From: an uncultured Actinomycetes bacterium
GTDB taxonomy: Bacteria; Actinomycetota; Thermoleophilia; Gaiellales; F1-60-MAGs149
Assembly: GCA_903873565.1 (NCBI GenBank)
Contig: CAIQOY010000043.1
Coordinates: 1-39,410 of the forward strand
Length of the DNA stretch: 39,410 nt
Direction of reading: 5' to 3'
How positions within the stretch are numbered: position 1 is the first letter of the stretch; the number at the start of each line of letters is the position of its first letter. The notes beneath the pieces were generated by a model, which saw only the letters and a program-made list of their open reading frames with translations, had not been told where the DNA came from and searched no databases. Shown piece after piece: positions 22,815-31,173 of this stretch. Both the position numbers and the translations under genes were made by a program.

Positions 22815-23714
22815 CTAGCGGAAGGCGGCCGAGCGGTGCCCGGCGACCGTGGTCTTGAGGACGTGGACGGTGGTCGAGGTGCAGAGGAACAGCGAGTGCC
22901 AGTCGTCGCCCCAGCAGAGGTTGCCGACGACCTCCGCCGAGTTGACGGTGCCGAGGTGCTCGCCCTCCTGGGAGATCACCCACACGCCGCCGGGGCCGGT
23001 GCACCAGAGGTTGCCGGCCTCGTCCATCTTCATGCCGTCCGGCACGCCGTCGGCGTAGACGGGCTCGCCCGGCCACTGGTAGAGCACCTCGCCGCCCGAC
23101 AGGCTGCCGTCGGCGTTGACGGAGAAGCGGCGGATGTTGAGGTCCTCGGTGTCGTTGATCCAGACGGTCTTCTCGTCGTGCGAGAAGCAGAGGCCGTTGG
23201 GCTTGTTGAAGTCGTCGACGACCAGCTGCAGGCCGCCGTCGCTCGTGTAGCGGTAGACGCCGCAGAAGTCGAGCTCGGGCTCGCGCTCCTCGCCGAAGCC
23301 GGGCCAGCGCCCGTACGGCGGGTCCGTGAACCAGATCGCCCCGTCGGAGGTGACCACGACGTCGTTCGGGCTGTTCAGCTCCTTGTCGCCGTAGTGCGAG
23401 GCGATCACCTTGCGCTCCCCGTCCTCGAGGACGACGACGGAGGAGGTCACGTGCTCGCAGAGGATGTGGTTGCCCGCCAGGCAGAGCGTGGTGCCGTTGC
23501 ACTTGTTGGACGGGTGCGCGACCACCTCGACGCCGCCCGCGCGCGTCCAGCGCCGGCGCGTGTCGGCGGGCATGTCGGAGAAGTACAGCGCCTGCTCGGA
23601 GGCCACCCACAGCGGCCCCTCGGTGAAGGTGCACCCACTGGCGATCTGCTCCCACGTGGCGTCGAGATCCACGAGGTCGGCCATGGCCGGGGACACCGCG
23701 GTGACGAGACTCAT
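22815..23714 (-). CDS. SMP-30/gluconolactonase/LRE family protein
   Basis: The 299-residue beta-propeller protein has the family metal site: Glu in FTEGPLWV (about 30-37), Asn in SPNDVVV and in KPNGLCF, and Asp in DGVPDGMKMDEAGNLW. These calcium or zinc lactonases hydrolyse sugar or other lactones. There is no signal peptide, so it is cytosolic. The ATG at 23714 has a purine-rich GAGGAGGGAAGAGGA upstream, and a well-formed promoter with an operator lies about 50-90 bases before the start. It is the first gene of a minus operon with the isochorismatase-like, Rid and ABM genes and is divergent from livHMKGF. Confidence 0.87.
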   Translation of the reverse strand: MSLVTAVSPAMADLVDLDATWEQIASGCTFTEGPLWVASEQALYFSDMPADTRRRWTRAGGVEVVAHPSNKCNGTTLCLAGNHILCEHVTSSVVVLEDGERKVIASHYGDKELNSPNDVVVTSDGAIWFTDPPYGRWPGFGEEREPELDFCGVYRYTSDGGLQLVVDDFNKPNGLCFSHDEKTVWINDTEDLNIRRFSVNADGSLSGGEVLYQWPGEPVYADGVPDGMKMDEAGNLWCTGPGGVWVISQEGEHLGTVNSAEVVGNLCWGDDWHSLFLCTSTTVHVLKTTVAGHRSAAFR

Positions 23715-23765
23715 CGGTCCTCTTCCCTCCTCGGTCCACCCGGCGGATCCGGGGCGGACCGGGTA

Positions 23766-23794
23766 GGTCTAGCGCATCGGGGGCGCCCGCGCAA
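23766..23794 (-). promoter_or_regulatory. Promoter of the SMP-30 operon
   Basis: On the minus strand TTGCGC (bases 23789-23794) and TAGACC (23766-23771) are separated by 17 bases, a sigma-70-type layout. The -35 box abuts the palindrome at 23794-23806, so a bound repressor would block it. Confidence 0.5.
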
Positions 23795-23806
23795 TGGTCG
23801 GACCAT
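23794..23806. promoter_or_regulatory. GntR-type operator, SMP-30 side
   Basis: ATGGTCGGACCAT is a perfect 13-base palindrome at the -35 edge of the minus-strand promoter. It is the longest copy of the GGTCNGACC element in the window. Confidence 0.7.
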
Positions 23807-23824
23807 CCGGGCCGCGGCAGCCCA

Positions 23825-23853
23825 TTGACACGGCAAAAGGTCAGACCTATTGT
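23825..23853 (+). promoter_or_regulatory. Consensus-like promoter of the livHMKGF operon
   Basis: TTGACA (23825-23830), a perfect -35 box, is followed after 17 bases by TATTGT (23848-23853). This is the best sigma-70-type promoter in the window and lies in a local AT-rich patch. The livH start is about 48 bases downstream of the expected transcription start. Confidence 0.8.
23838..23848. promoter_or_regulatory. GntR-type operator inside the liv promoter spacer
   Basis: AGGTCAGACCT is a perfect 11-base palindrome lying between the -35 and -10 boxes of the liv promoter, where a dimeric GntR repressor would exclude RNA polymerase. Confidence 0.7.
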
Positions 23854-23908
23854 CCCCCCCTGAGGGACGGGCCTTCGGGGTCGTCACGGGAGCAGAGGAG
23901 GGGAGCCG

Positions 23909-24958
23909 GTGTCGGCCAACGAGGGGCTGAAGGCCAAGCATGTCGCGACCGCCGGTCCCCGCGTGTCCTGGTCGAAGGGCACGATCTTCCTTCTCGCCGT
24001 CCTCGCCGTCGCGGTCCTCGGCATCGGCATCCAGGCCGCGAGCGACGCGACCCTGTTCGCCCAGATCACCCTCAACGGCCTCACCCTCGCCGGCCTCTAC
24101 TTCATCGTCGCGAGCGGCTTCACCCTGATCTTCGGGCTGATGCGCGTCGTCAACATGGCGCACGGCTCGTTCTACATGCTCGGCGGCATCATCGCCTTCC
24201 TGGTCCAGGAGCGGATGCTGAAGCCCGACCCGACCAGCTTCGACCTGCCGACGGCGACCTTCGGCTCCTTCGTGCTCCCGCTCGTGATCGCCACGTTCTC
24301 CGTCGCCCTGCTCGGCCTGATCATCCAGCAGGTCTTCCTGCGCTGGAACCAGGGCCAGGAGCTGCGCCAGGCGCTGATCACGATCGCGATCTCGATCATC
24401 GTCGCCGACCAGGCGGTGGCCCGCTTCGGCGGCATCGCGAAGGAGATCTCGGTCCCGATCGAGCGCTCCATCGAGCTGCCGATCGTGGGCAACTACGGGA
24501 CGATGCGGCTGGTCATGCTGCTGGTCGCGGTCGTCGTCGGCCTCCTGCTCCTCGGCCTGATCACCCGCACCCGCTTCGGCATGATCGTGCGCGCCGGCGT
24601 CGACGACCGCCAGATGGTCACCGCGCTCGGCATCGACATCCAGAAGGTGTTCGCCGTCGCCTTCCTCCTCGGCGCCTTCCTCGCCGGCCTGGCCGGCGTC
24701 CTCGGCGGCAGCGTCAACTCGGTCAACAAGGCCGACGACGGCAAGTTCCTGCTGATCTCGCTGGTGATCGTGATCGTCGGCGGGATGGGCTCGCTGACGG
24801 GCGCCGCGATCGGCGCGCTCCTGCTCGGCCTGATCGACTCCTACTCGGACGTCTACCTCCCCGACGCCATCACCAACTACGGCGTGCTCCTGACGTTCTT
24901 CCTGCTCGTGTTCGTGCTCGCGGTGCGGCCCTACGGTCTGTTCGGGAGGCCGGGGTGA
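23909..24958 (+). CDS. livH: Branched-chain-amino-acid-type ABC permease LivH
   Basis: The 349-residue membrane protein has a cytosolic N-terminal tail of about 25 residues, then about eight to nine helices. GLTLAGLYFIVASGFTLIFGLMRVVNMAHGSFYMLGG (about residues 56-92) is the LivH family core, and GSLTGAAIGALLLGLIDSY lies near the end. Transporters of this class import branched-chain amino acids but also urea, amides and aromatic acids. The GTG start at 23909 has AGAGGAGGGGA before it. The stop overlaps the livM start as GTGA. Regulation by the operator in its promoter is likely. Confidence 0.9.
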   Translation: MSANEGLKAKHVATAGPRVSWSKGTIFLLAVLAVAVLGIGIQAASDATLFAQITLNGLTLAGLYFIVASGFTLIFGLMRVVNMAHGSFYMLGGIIAFLVQERMLKPDPTSFDLPTATFGSFVLPLVIATFSVALLGLIIQQVFLRWNQGQELRQALITIAISIIVADQAVARFGGIAKEISVPIERSIELPIVGNYGTMRLVMLLVAVVVGLLLLGLITRTRFGMIVRAGVDDRQMVTALGIDIQKVFAVAFLLGAFLAGLAGVLGGSVNSVNKADDGKFLLISLVIVIVGGMGSLTGAAIGALLLGLIDSYSDVYLPDAITNYGVLLTFFLLVFVLAVRPYGLFGRPG

Positions 24959-25989
24959 TCCCCGCCCGCCTGCAGTGGCCCGTCGGGATCGCGGTCGTGG
25001 CCGTGGCCTGCGTGCTGCCGTTCGTGGTCTCCGGCTTCACGACCAGCCAGATCCTGACGCGCGCGATGATCCTCGGGATCGCCGCCGCGAGCCTGATCTT
25101 CCTGGCCAGCCTCGGCGGCTGGGTCTCGCTCGGCCAGACCGGCCTCTACGGCGTCGCGGGCTTCGCCGTCGGCAACTTCGTCGAGGCGGACGGCGGCTCC
25201 AAGACGTTCGGCATGAACATCTGGCTGGCCACGATCCTGGCCCTGCTCGTGACGGTCGCCGTGGGCCTCCTGATCGGCGCGATCGCGAGCCGCAGCGAGG
25301 GCATCTACTTCCTGATGATCACCCTCGCCTTCGGCGTGATCATCAAGCTCCTGTTCGAGAAGGCGACGGACCTGTCGGGCTTCGGCGGCATCAACCAGAT
25401 CGTGCAGCCGGAGATCTTCGGGTCGGCGCAGCTCCAGCCGGAGCGGATCTACTTCGTCTGCCTCGTCGTCTCGATCGCCGTCTACCTCGGGGTGCGCTAC
25501 TTCGCCCGCACCCCGTTCGGGCTCGCCTTCCAGGGGATCCGCGACAACGCGACCCGCATGAAGGCGCTGGGCTACAACGTGACGCTGATCCGCACGATCG
25601 CCTTCGGCATCGGCGCCCTGATCGCGGGCCTCGCCGGCGTGCTCAACGTCTGGTGGAACACGCAGATCTCGCCGGGCACGATCGACATCGGCCCGCTCAT
25701 CTTCCTCCTGATGATCGCGATCATCGGGGGCCTCTACCGGATCGAGGGCGCCTGGATCGGCGCGCTCATCTACGTGATCCTGGACAACCGCCTGCGCTCG
25801 GTCGAGCTCGTGGGCGAGCGCGTCGCGACCGCGCTCGGGATCATCTTCCTGCTCATCGTGCTGCTCTCCCCGGGCGGCGTGATGGGCATCTACGAATCCA
25901 TCTCCCGCCGCGTGCGACGACCCCCCTCGGGGGACGACGCGCCCGCGGGGGGCGAGGGAGCCGCGGCGCCCGGCGTCGCGGGGGACTGA
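24955..25989 (+). CDS. livM: Branched-chain-amino-acid-type ABC permease LivM
   Basis: The 344-residue permease has about nine helices and the LivM hallmarks GGWVSLGQTGLYGVAGFAVGN (about 56-76), IASRSEGIYFLMITLAFGVIIKLL and TPFGLAFQGIRDNATRMKALGYNV, the last being the cytosolic coupling loop. A Pro/Gly/Ala-rich tail of about 25 residues follows SRRVRRPPSG. GTG at 24955 is chosen for its overlap with the livH stop; the frame stays open upstream only within livH. It pairs with LivH to form the pore. Confidence 0.9.
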   Translation: MIPARLQWPVGIAVVAVACVLPFVVSGFTTSQILTRAMILGIAAASLIFLASLGGWVSLGQTGLYGVAGFAVGNFVEADGGSKTFGMNIWLATILALLVTVAVGLLIGAIASRSEGIYFLMITLAFGVIIKLLFEKATDLSGFGGINQIVQPEIFGSAQLQPERIYFVCLVVSIAVYLGVRYFARTPFGLAFQGIRDNATRMKALGYNVTLIRTIAFGIGALIAGLAGVLNVWWNTQISPGTIDIGPLIFLLMIAIIGGLYRIEGAWIGALIYVILDNRLRSVELVGERVATALGIIFLLIVLLSPGGVMGIYESISRRVRRPPSGDDAPAGGEGAAAPGVAGD

Positions 25990-26033
25990 CGGGGAAAGGA
26001 GGACGGGCCTGAACGATGGGAGATGCGAAGCGG

Positions 26034-26060
26034 ACGGGCCCGTGGGACCACGGGACCCGT
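26034..26060 (+). promoter_or_regulatory. Hairpin 1 between livM and the binding-protein gene
   Basis: ACGGG (26034-26038) pairs with CCCGT (26056-26060), and CCCGTGG (26039-26045) pairs with CCACGGG (26048-26054), with one bulged A. It lies in the 136-base gap after livM and may protect the upstream mRNA end or weaken read-through. Confidence 0.5.
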
Positions 26061-26074
26061 CGGACAACCGAACG

Positions 26075-26094
26075 GGGGCGCACGGGAGCGCCCC
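26075..26094 (+). promoter_or_regulatory. Hairpin 2 between livM and the binding-protein gene
   Basis: GGGGCGC (26075-26081) pairs perfectly with GCGCCCC (26088-26094) around ACGGGA. It ends about 20 bases before the ribosome-binding site of the binding-protein gene. Confidence 0.5.
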
Positions 26095-26125
26095 GCAGCA
26101 CGACCAACCACCACGAGGAGGGAAT

Positions 26126-27568
26126 GTGAGTACAGACAAGAGGCGATGGAAGTGGCTCAGCGCCGCGTTCCTCGCGATCCTGATCGGCGTCGTCGCCGCC
26201 GCGTGCGGTGGCAGCGACTCCGAGACCACCACGGCGGCGGAGGACACCGCGGCGGCTGACACCGCCGCTGCGGACACCGCGGCCGCGGAGGACACGGCGG
26301 CCGCCGCCGGTGGCGAGACGAAGATCGTCATGGGCTTCCTCTCGAACTGCGAGGGCCCGTTCGGTCCCTTCTGGGATGCCACCCTGGCCGGCTACTACAC
26401 CGCGCTGGTGCAGTACGCCGGGGCGACGCCCGTCGATCCCGCCGACCCGAAGGCCGGCGTGACCGGCGCGATGGTCCCGGGCACGGACGTGCCGATCGAG
26501 CTGAACACGAACTACGGCTGCTCGGACGACAAGGCCGACAAGGCCCTGGCGGAGGCCAAGCGCCTCGTCGAGCAGGAGGGCGTCAACGTCCTGATCGGCC
26601 CGCTGTCGGGCGATGAGGGCATCGCCGTGGCGAACTACGCCCTGACGCAGCCCGACGTCACGTTCCTGAACGGCATCTCCGGTGCCCAGGACACGACGCT
26701 GAAGGTGCAGGCCCCGAACTTCTACCGCTTCTTCTCTGACGGTGCTCAGTGGACGGCGGGTCTCGGCGCCTACGCCTACAACGTGCTCGGCTGGCGCACG
26801 GCCGTCACCATCGGTGACGACTACTCGTTCCCGTACACGCAGACCGCCGGCTTCGTCAGCGAGTTCTGCTCCCTGGGCGGGACCATCGAGGAGCGCATCT
26901 GGCCGGCCCTCGGCGAGACGGACTACTCGTCCTACATCGCCAAGCTGCCGAAGGACGTCGACGGGTTCTTCCTCGACGTCGGCGGCACGGGCACGGTCCA
27001 GTTCGTCAACCAGTACACCGAGGTGAACGGCGAGGACTCGCTCCAGGGCAAGGTCATGGGCGGCGCCTTCATCTCGAACCCGCAGATCATCGCGGAGCTG
27101 GGCAACAAGGTGAAGGGCGTCGTGGCCGGCTCGGCCCTGCCGTCCGACGCCACCACGCCGGAGTGGGAGGCCTACGTGGCCGCCATCGAGGCGGCGTTCC
27201 CCGACCAGACGGCCAACGCGGCCAACATCTTCCTGGCCGGCTACTACAACAACACCGTTGCCGCGATCAAGGGCCTCGAGGCCGTGGCCGGCAACATCGA
27301 CGACGCTGCTGCGTACCACGCCGCGCTGAACGGGACGGAGATCGAGACGGGCGTTGGCCCGGTCACGATCGACGGCAACCGCAACGCGGTCATGGACAAC
27401 TTCGTCGTCGAGGTCACCGACACCGGCACCAAGACCCTGTTCGTGGTGCCCGCGGTCGACCAGTCGTTCGGTGGCGCGTTCAGCACCGAGACGCCGAATC
27501 CGGATCGCGAGAACCCGGAGTGCGTCGCGGGCAACCCGCCGCCCTGGGCTGCGTCGATCACCGGCTAG
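26126..27568 (+). CDS. livK: ABC-transporter substrate-binding lipoprotein, LivK-like
   Basis: The 480-residue protein starts with KRRWKWLSAAFLAILIGVVAAACGG, a lipoprotein signal with the lipidated Cys near residue 27, followed by a Thr/Ala/Asp/Glu low-complexity linker (TAAADTAAADTAAAED) and then a periplasmic type-1 binding domain: IVMGFLSNCEGPFGPFWDATLAGYY, VEQEGVNVLIGPLSGDEGIAVANYA and AVTIGDDYSFPYTQTAGFVSEF. It is longer than typical LivK (about 370). The leading part has two Cys in the binding region, which is not typical for leucine binders, so the ligand may be something else. The GTG at 26126 follows CGAGGAGGGA. Third-position GCT/GGT codons are more frequent than in neighbours. Confidence 0.88.
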   Translation: MSTDKRRWKWLSAAFLAILIGVVAAACGGSDSETTTAAEDTAAADTAAADTAAAEDTAAAAGGETKIVMGFLSNCEGPFGPFWDATLAGYYTALVQYAGATPVDPADPKAGVTGAMVPGTDVPIELNTNYGCSDDKADKALAEAKRLVEQEGVNVLIGPLSGDEGIAVANYALTQPDVTFLNGISGAQDTTLKVQAPNFYRFFSDGAQWTAGLGAYAYNVLGWRTAVTIGDDYSFPYTQTAGFVSEFCSLGGTIEERIWPALGETDYSSYIAKLPKDVDGFFLDVGGTGTVQFVNQYTEVNGEDSLQGKVMGGAFISNPQIIAELGNKVKGVVAGSALPSDATTPEWEAYVAAIEAAFPDQTANAANIFLAGYYNNTVAAIKGLEAVAGNIDDAAAYHAALNGTEIETGVGPVTIDGNRNAVMDNFVVEVTDTGTKTLFVVPAVDQSFGGAFSTETPNPDRENPECVAGNPPPWAASITG

Positions 27569-27602
27569 GAATCGGGAATTCGAAGGACTGAATGACCGAC
27601 TG

Positions 27603-28403
27603 ATGGCAACGATGTCCGATCCATCGAGCATCGGAGCCGCACCAGGCGCCGCGCCGATCCTCCGCTTGCGGGGGATCGGCCGGCGCTTCGGCGGCGTCCA
27701 CGCCGTCCGCGACGTCGACCTCGACGTGCACGCGGGCGAGCGCCGCGCCGTGCTCGGCCCCAACGGGGCCGGCAAGACCACGCTGTTCAACGTCATCGCC
27801 GGCGAGTTCCCGCCCACCGCGGGCACGGTCGAGCTCTTCGGCGTCGACGTCACCGACAAGCCCGCGCGCGCCCGGGTCCCGCTCGGGGTGACGCGCACGT
27901 ACCAGATCTCCCGCCTGTTCGGCGGGCTGTCCGTGGCCGACAACCTCTACGTCGCCGTGATCGGCGCGGAGGGCGGCCACCTGCGCCCGCTGCGCCTCGG
28001 CAAGGACCGGGCGTTCCGGGCCACGGCCCGCGAGATCGGCGAGCGGGTCGGGCTCGGGCCCGTCCTCGACACCGCCGTCGGCGAGCTCTCGCACGGCGAG
28101 CAGCGCCAGCTCGAGATCGGGATGGCGCTGGCCGGCGAGCCGCGCCTGTTGATGCTCGACGAGCCGGCCGCGGGCCTCGCCCGCGCCGAGCGCGTGAAGC
28201 TGACGGAGATGCTGCTCGGCTTCGACCGCTCGATCACGGTGATCCTGATCGAGCACGACATGGACGTCGCGCTGACCGTCGCCGAGCACGTGACGATGAT
28301 GCACGACGGCCGCGTCGTGGTGGAGGGCACGCCCGACGAGATCCGCCGCAACCAGATGGTCCACGACCTCTACCTCGGACGGGGGCACGGCGGCGATGAG
28401 TGA
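27603..28403 (+). CDS. livG: ABC transporter ATP-binding protein LivG
   Basis: The 266-residue ATPase has Walker A GPNGAGKTT (about residues 58-66), the LivG-specific GVTRTYQISRLFGGLSVADN (Q-loop), the signature LSHGEQRQLEIGMAL, Walker B LLMLDEPAAGL and the H-loop LIEHDMDVAL. It energises LivHM together with LivF. The ATG at 27603 is taken as start; ATG 27612 is an equally placed alternative, since the only ribosome-binding-like GAAGGA is 15 bases upstream of the first. The last eight bases overlap livF. Confidence 0.92.
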   Translation: MATMSDPSSIGAAPGAAPILRLRGIGRRFGGVHAVRDVDLDVHAGERRAVLGPNGAGKTTLFNVIAGEFPPTAGTVELFGVDVTDKPARARVPLGVTRTYQISRLFGGLSVADNLYVAVIGAEGGHLRPLRLGKDRAFRATAREIGERVGLGPVLDTAVGELSHGEQRQLEIGMALAGEPRLLMLDEPAAGLARAERVKLTEMLLGFDRSITVILIEHDMDVALTVAEHVTMMHDGRVVVEGTPDEIRRNQMVHDLYLGRGHGGDE

Positions 28404-29115
28404 GCCCATCCTCTCGATCCGGGGCCTCAACGCCCACTACGGCGCCGCGCACGTCGTGCAGGACGTCTCCTTCGACGTCCTCGACGAGCCCGTGTGCGTG
28501 ATCGGCCGCAACGGCATGGGCAAGACGTCGCTGTGCCGCGCGCTGATGAACCTCGACCCGCCGACCGCGAGCGGCACGGTGCTCCTGGACGGCCAGGAGA
28601 TCAGCGGCAAGGCGCCGTACGCGATCGCCCGCGCCGGGATCGGCTACGTGCCGCAGGGCCGCAAGCTGTTCCAGTCCCTGTCCGTCGACGAGCACCTGCG
28701 GATGATCAAGTCGCCGCGGCAGGGCCGCTGGTCGCCCGCCGCGATCTACGAGCTGTTCCCGCGCCTCGCGGAGCGCAAGAAGATCAGCGCCACGCAGCTG
28801 TCGGGCGGCGAGCAGCAGATGCTCGCGATCGGCCGCGCCCTGCTCCTGCAGCCGCGCCTGCTCCTGATGGACGAGCCCTCCGAGGGCCTCGCGCCGCGCA
28901 TCGTCGAGGAGCTGGTCGAGTCGTTGAAGGGCTTCGTGCGCGAGGGCACCGGCGTGCTCCTCGTCGAGCAGAACCTCGGCGTGGCCACCTCCGTCGCCGA
29001 GCGCCTGGTCGTGATGGTCGCGGGCGCCGTCTTCACCGAGACGACCGCCACCGCGATGAACGCCGACCCCGAGCTGCAGCAGCGCTTCCTCGGCGTCACC
29101 CGGGTCGAGGGCTAG
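28396..29115 (+). CDS. livF: ABC transporter ATP-binding protein LivF
   Basis: The 239-residue ATPase has Walker A GRNGMGKTS, the LivF-typical GIGYVPQGRKLFQSLSVDEHL, signature LSGGEQQMLAIGRAL, Walker B LLLMDEPSEGL and LLVEQNLGVA with Gln instead of the common H-loop His followed by Asn, as usual for LivF (VEQN). It forms the second nucleotide-binding subunit. The ATG at 28396 lies within the end of livG; the UPF0261 gene follows seven bases after its stop, which puts that gene in the transporter operon. Confidence 0.92.
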   Translation: MSEPILSIRGLNAHYGAAHVVQDVSFDVLDEPVCVIGRNGMGKTSLCRALMNLDPPTASGTVLLDGQEISGKAPYAIARAGIGYVPQGRKLFQSLSVDEHLRMIKSPRQGRWSPAAIYELFPRLAERKKISATQLSGGEQQMLAIGRALLLQPRLLLMDEPSEGLAPRIVEELVESLKGFVREGTGVLLVEQNLGVATSVAERLVVMVAGAVFTETTATAMNADPELQQRFLGVTRVEG

Positions 29116-29122
29116 GGTCCCG

Positions 29123-30340
29123 ATGGCCACCGTCGTCCTGATCGGCACCCTCGACACGAAGGGCGCCGAGTACGGCTTCGTGCGCGAGCGCCTGCACGCG
29201 GCCGGCGTCGACACCGTCCTCGTCGACTGCGGCACCGCCGGCGCCCCCGTGATCGAGCCCGACGTCCCCGCGTCGGAGGTCGCGGCCGCGGTCGGCGCCG
29301 ACCTCGCCGCCCTGACCGCCGCCGGCGACCGCGGCGACGCGGTCACCACGATGGCGCGCGGGGCGGAGGCGGTCGCGCTGCGCCTGCACGCCGAGGGCCG
29401 TCTCGACGGCCTGCTGGCGATCGGCGGCTCGGGCGGCACCTCGATCGCCTCGGCGGCCGCGCGCGCCCTGCCGATCGGCGTCCCCAAGCTGATCGTCTCC
29501 ACGATGGCCGCCTCCGACACGCGCCCGATCATCGGCGAGAGCGACCTGATCCTCGCGGCCAGCGTCGTCGACGTCGCCGGCCTCAACTCCCTGTCGCGGC
29601 GGATCCTCGCCAACGCCGCCGCGGCGATGGCCGGGATGGTGTCGCAGCCGGCGCTGGAGCGGGGCGCGGACCGCCCGCTCATCGCCGCCTCGATGTTCGG
29701 GGTCACGACCCCGTCCGTCACGCAGGCGCGCGAGCAGCTCGAGGCGTCGGGCTTCGAGGTCCTCACCTTCCACATGACGGGCACCGGCGGGCGCTCGATG
29801 GAGTCCCTGATCGACGGCGGCTTCGTCGCGGGCGTCCTCGACGTCACCACCACCGAGCTCTGCGACGAGCTGGTCGGCGGCGTGCTGACGGCGGGCCCCG
29901 ACCGCCTGACCGCGGCGGGCCGGCGCGGGATCCCGCAGGCCGTCTCCCTCGGCGCCCTCGACATGGTCAACTTCGGGCCGCGCGAGACCGTGCCGGCCGC
30001 GTTCGACGACCGCACCCTCTACGTGCACAACGACCAGATCACGCTGATGCGCACCACGCCCGAGGAGTGCGCGGCGCTCGGCCGCGAGGTGGCGGCCAAG
30101 CTCAGCGCGGCGACGGGGCCGACCGCCCTGTTCGTGCCGCTCCGGGGCGTCTCGATGATCGCCGTCGAGGGCGGCCCGTTCCACGACGCGGCCGCCGACG
30201 AGGCGCTGTTCGCCGCGGTCCGCGAGGGCGTCGGCCCGAACGTGGAGCTGATCGAGCTCGACCTCGACGTCAACGACCCCGCCTTCTCGAAGGCGATGGC
30301 CGACTGGCTGGAGGCGAGGCTGCGGGAGGCCGGCGCGTGA
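29123..30340 (+). CDS. UPF0261 / Tm-1-like ATP-binding domain protein
   Basis: The 405-residue protein shows the features of UPF0261: VVLIGTLDTKGAEYGFVRERL at the start, VDCGTAG, LAIGGSGGTSIASAAARALPIGVPKLIVSTMAAS (about 93-126), RPLIAASMFGVTTPSVTQA and a C-terminal FVPLRGVSMIAVEGGPFHD. The family is the N-terminal domain of plant Tm-1, where it binds ATP. Its bacterial role is not established. In plants and fungi this domain is fused to a TIM barrel of the kind encoded by the very next gene; here they are two genes overlapping as GTGA, so they surely work as a pair. Its place after livF links it to catabolism of the imported compound. Confidence 0.88.
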   Translation: MATVVLIGTLDTKGAEYGFVRERLHAAGVDTVLVDCGTAGAPVIEPDVPASEVAAAVGADLAALTAAGDRGDAVTTMARGAEAVALRLHAEGRLDGLLAIGGSGGTSIASAAARALPIGVPKLIVSTMAASDTRPIIGESDLILAASVVDVAGLNSLSRRILANAAAAMAGMVSQPALERGADRPLIAASMFGVTTPSVTQAREQLEASGFEVLTFHMTGTGGRSMESLIDGGFVAGVLDVTTTELCDELVGGVLTAGPDRLTAAGRRGIPQAVSLGALDMVNFGPRETVPAAFDDRTLYVHNDQITLMRTTPEECAALGREVAAKLSAATGPTALFVPLRGVSMIAVEGGPFHDAAADEALFAAVREGVGPNVELIELDLDVNDPAFSKAMADWLEARLREAGA

Positions 30341-31164
30341 ACCGCGCGGAGGCCCTCGAGCGCCTCAACGCGACGCGCGCCACGGGCCGCGCGATCATCG
30401 GCGCCGGCGCGGGCACCGGCCTGTCGGCCAAGTGCGCGGAGCTGGGCGGCGTCGACCTGATCATCATCTACAACTCGGGCCGCTTCCGGATGGCGGGCCG
30501 CGGGTCGCTGTCCGGCCTGATGCCCTACGGCGACGCCAACGCGATCGTCGTCGACATGGCCCGCGAGGTGCTGCCGATCGTGCGCGACGTGCCGGTCCTG
30601 GCCGGCGTCTGCGGCACCGATCCCTTCCGGATGATGGACCGCTTCATCCCGGAGCTCGGGCGGATCGGCTTCTCCGGCGTCCAGAACTTCCCCACGGTCG
30701 GCCTGATCGACGGCGTCTTCCGCCAGAACCTCGAGGAGACCGACATGGGCTACGCCCTCGAGGTCGAGGCGATCCGGATCGCGCGCCAGCACGACCTCCT
30801 GACCGCGCCCTACGTCTTCGACGTGGCGTCGGCCGTGGCGATGGCCGAGGCCGGGGCGGACGTGCTCGTGCCGCACATGGGCCTGACCACGAAGGGCTCG
30901 ATCGGCGCCCACACCGCGCGCACCCTCGAGGACTGCGTGCCGCTGATCCAGCAGATGCGGGACGCGGCGGTGGCCGTCAACCCGGACGTGATCGTGCTCT
31001 GCCACGGCGGGCCGATCGCCGAGCCGGAGGACGCCGCCTTCATCTTCGAGCGCACGACGGGGATCGACGGCTTCTTCGGGGCCTCCTCGATGGAGCGCCT
31101 GCCGACCGAGGTCGCGATGACCGAGAACATGCGCCGCTTCAAGGCGCTGGAGATCCGAGGCTAG
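30337..31164 (+). CDS. TIM-barrel protein of the phosphoenolpyruvate hydrolase-like family
   Basis: The 275-residue protein is the TIM-barrel partner of UPF0261 (family PF09370): IIGAGAGTGLSAKCAELGGVDLIIIYNSGRFRMAGRGSLSGLMPYGDAN at the start, then VPVLAGVCGTDPFRMMDRF, GFSGVQNFPTVGLIDGVFRQNLEETDMGY, HMGLTTKGSIGA and IVLCHGGPIAEPEDAAFI. Cys/Gly motifs such as AGVCGTDP and CHGGPI would lie at the barrel mouth. It resembles enzymes that act on or form C-C bonds next to a carboxylate. GTG at 30337 overlaps the upstream stop. Confidence 0.87.
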   Translation: MNRAEALERLNATRATGRAIIGAGAGTGLSAKCAELGGVDLIIIYNSGRFRMAGRGSLSGLMPYGDANAIVVDMAREVLPIVRDVPVLAGVCGTDPFRMMDRFIPELGRIGFSGVQNFPTVGLIDGVFRQNLEETDMGYALEVEAIRIARQHDLLTAPYVFDVASAVAMAEAGADVLVPHMGLTTKGSIGAHTARTLEDCVPLIQQMRDAAVAVNPDVIVLCHGGPIAEPEDAAFIFERTTGIDGFFGASSMERLPTEVAMTENMRRFKALEIRG

Positions 31165-31173
31165 GAGGAGAGC

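Noticed and set aside
26222..26318. GC-rich repeats in livK as a regulatory or mobile repeat
   Set aside because: They encode the Thr/Ala/Asp linker that commonly follows the lipidated Cys in actinobacterial binding proteins.
29123..31164. Antiviral defence function for the UPF0261/TIM-barrel pair, by analogy with tomato Tm-1
   Set aside because: No other defence gene is nearby and the pair sits in a transporter operon under a catabolic-type regulator, so a metabolic role is more likely.
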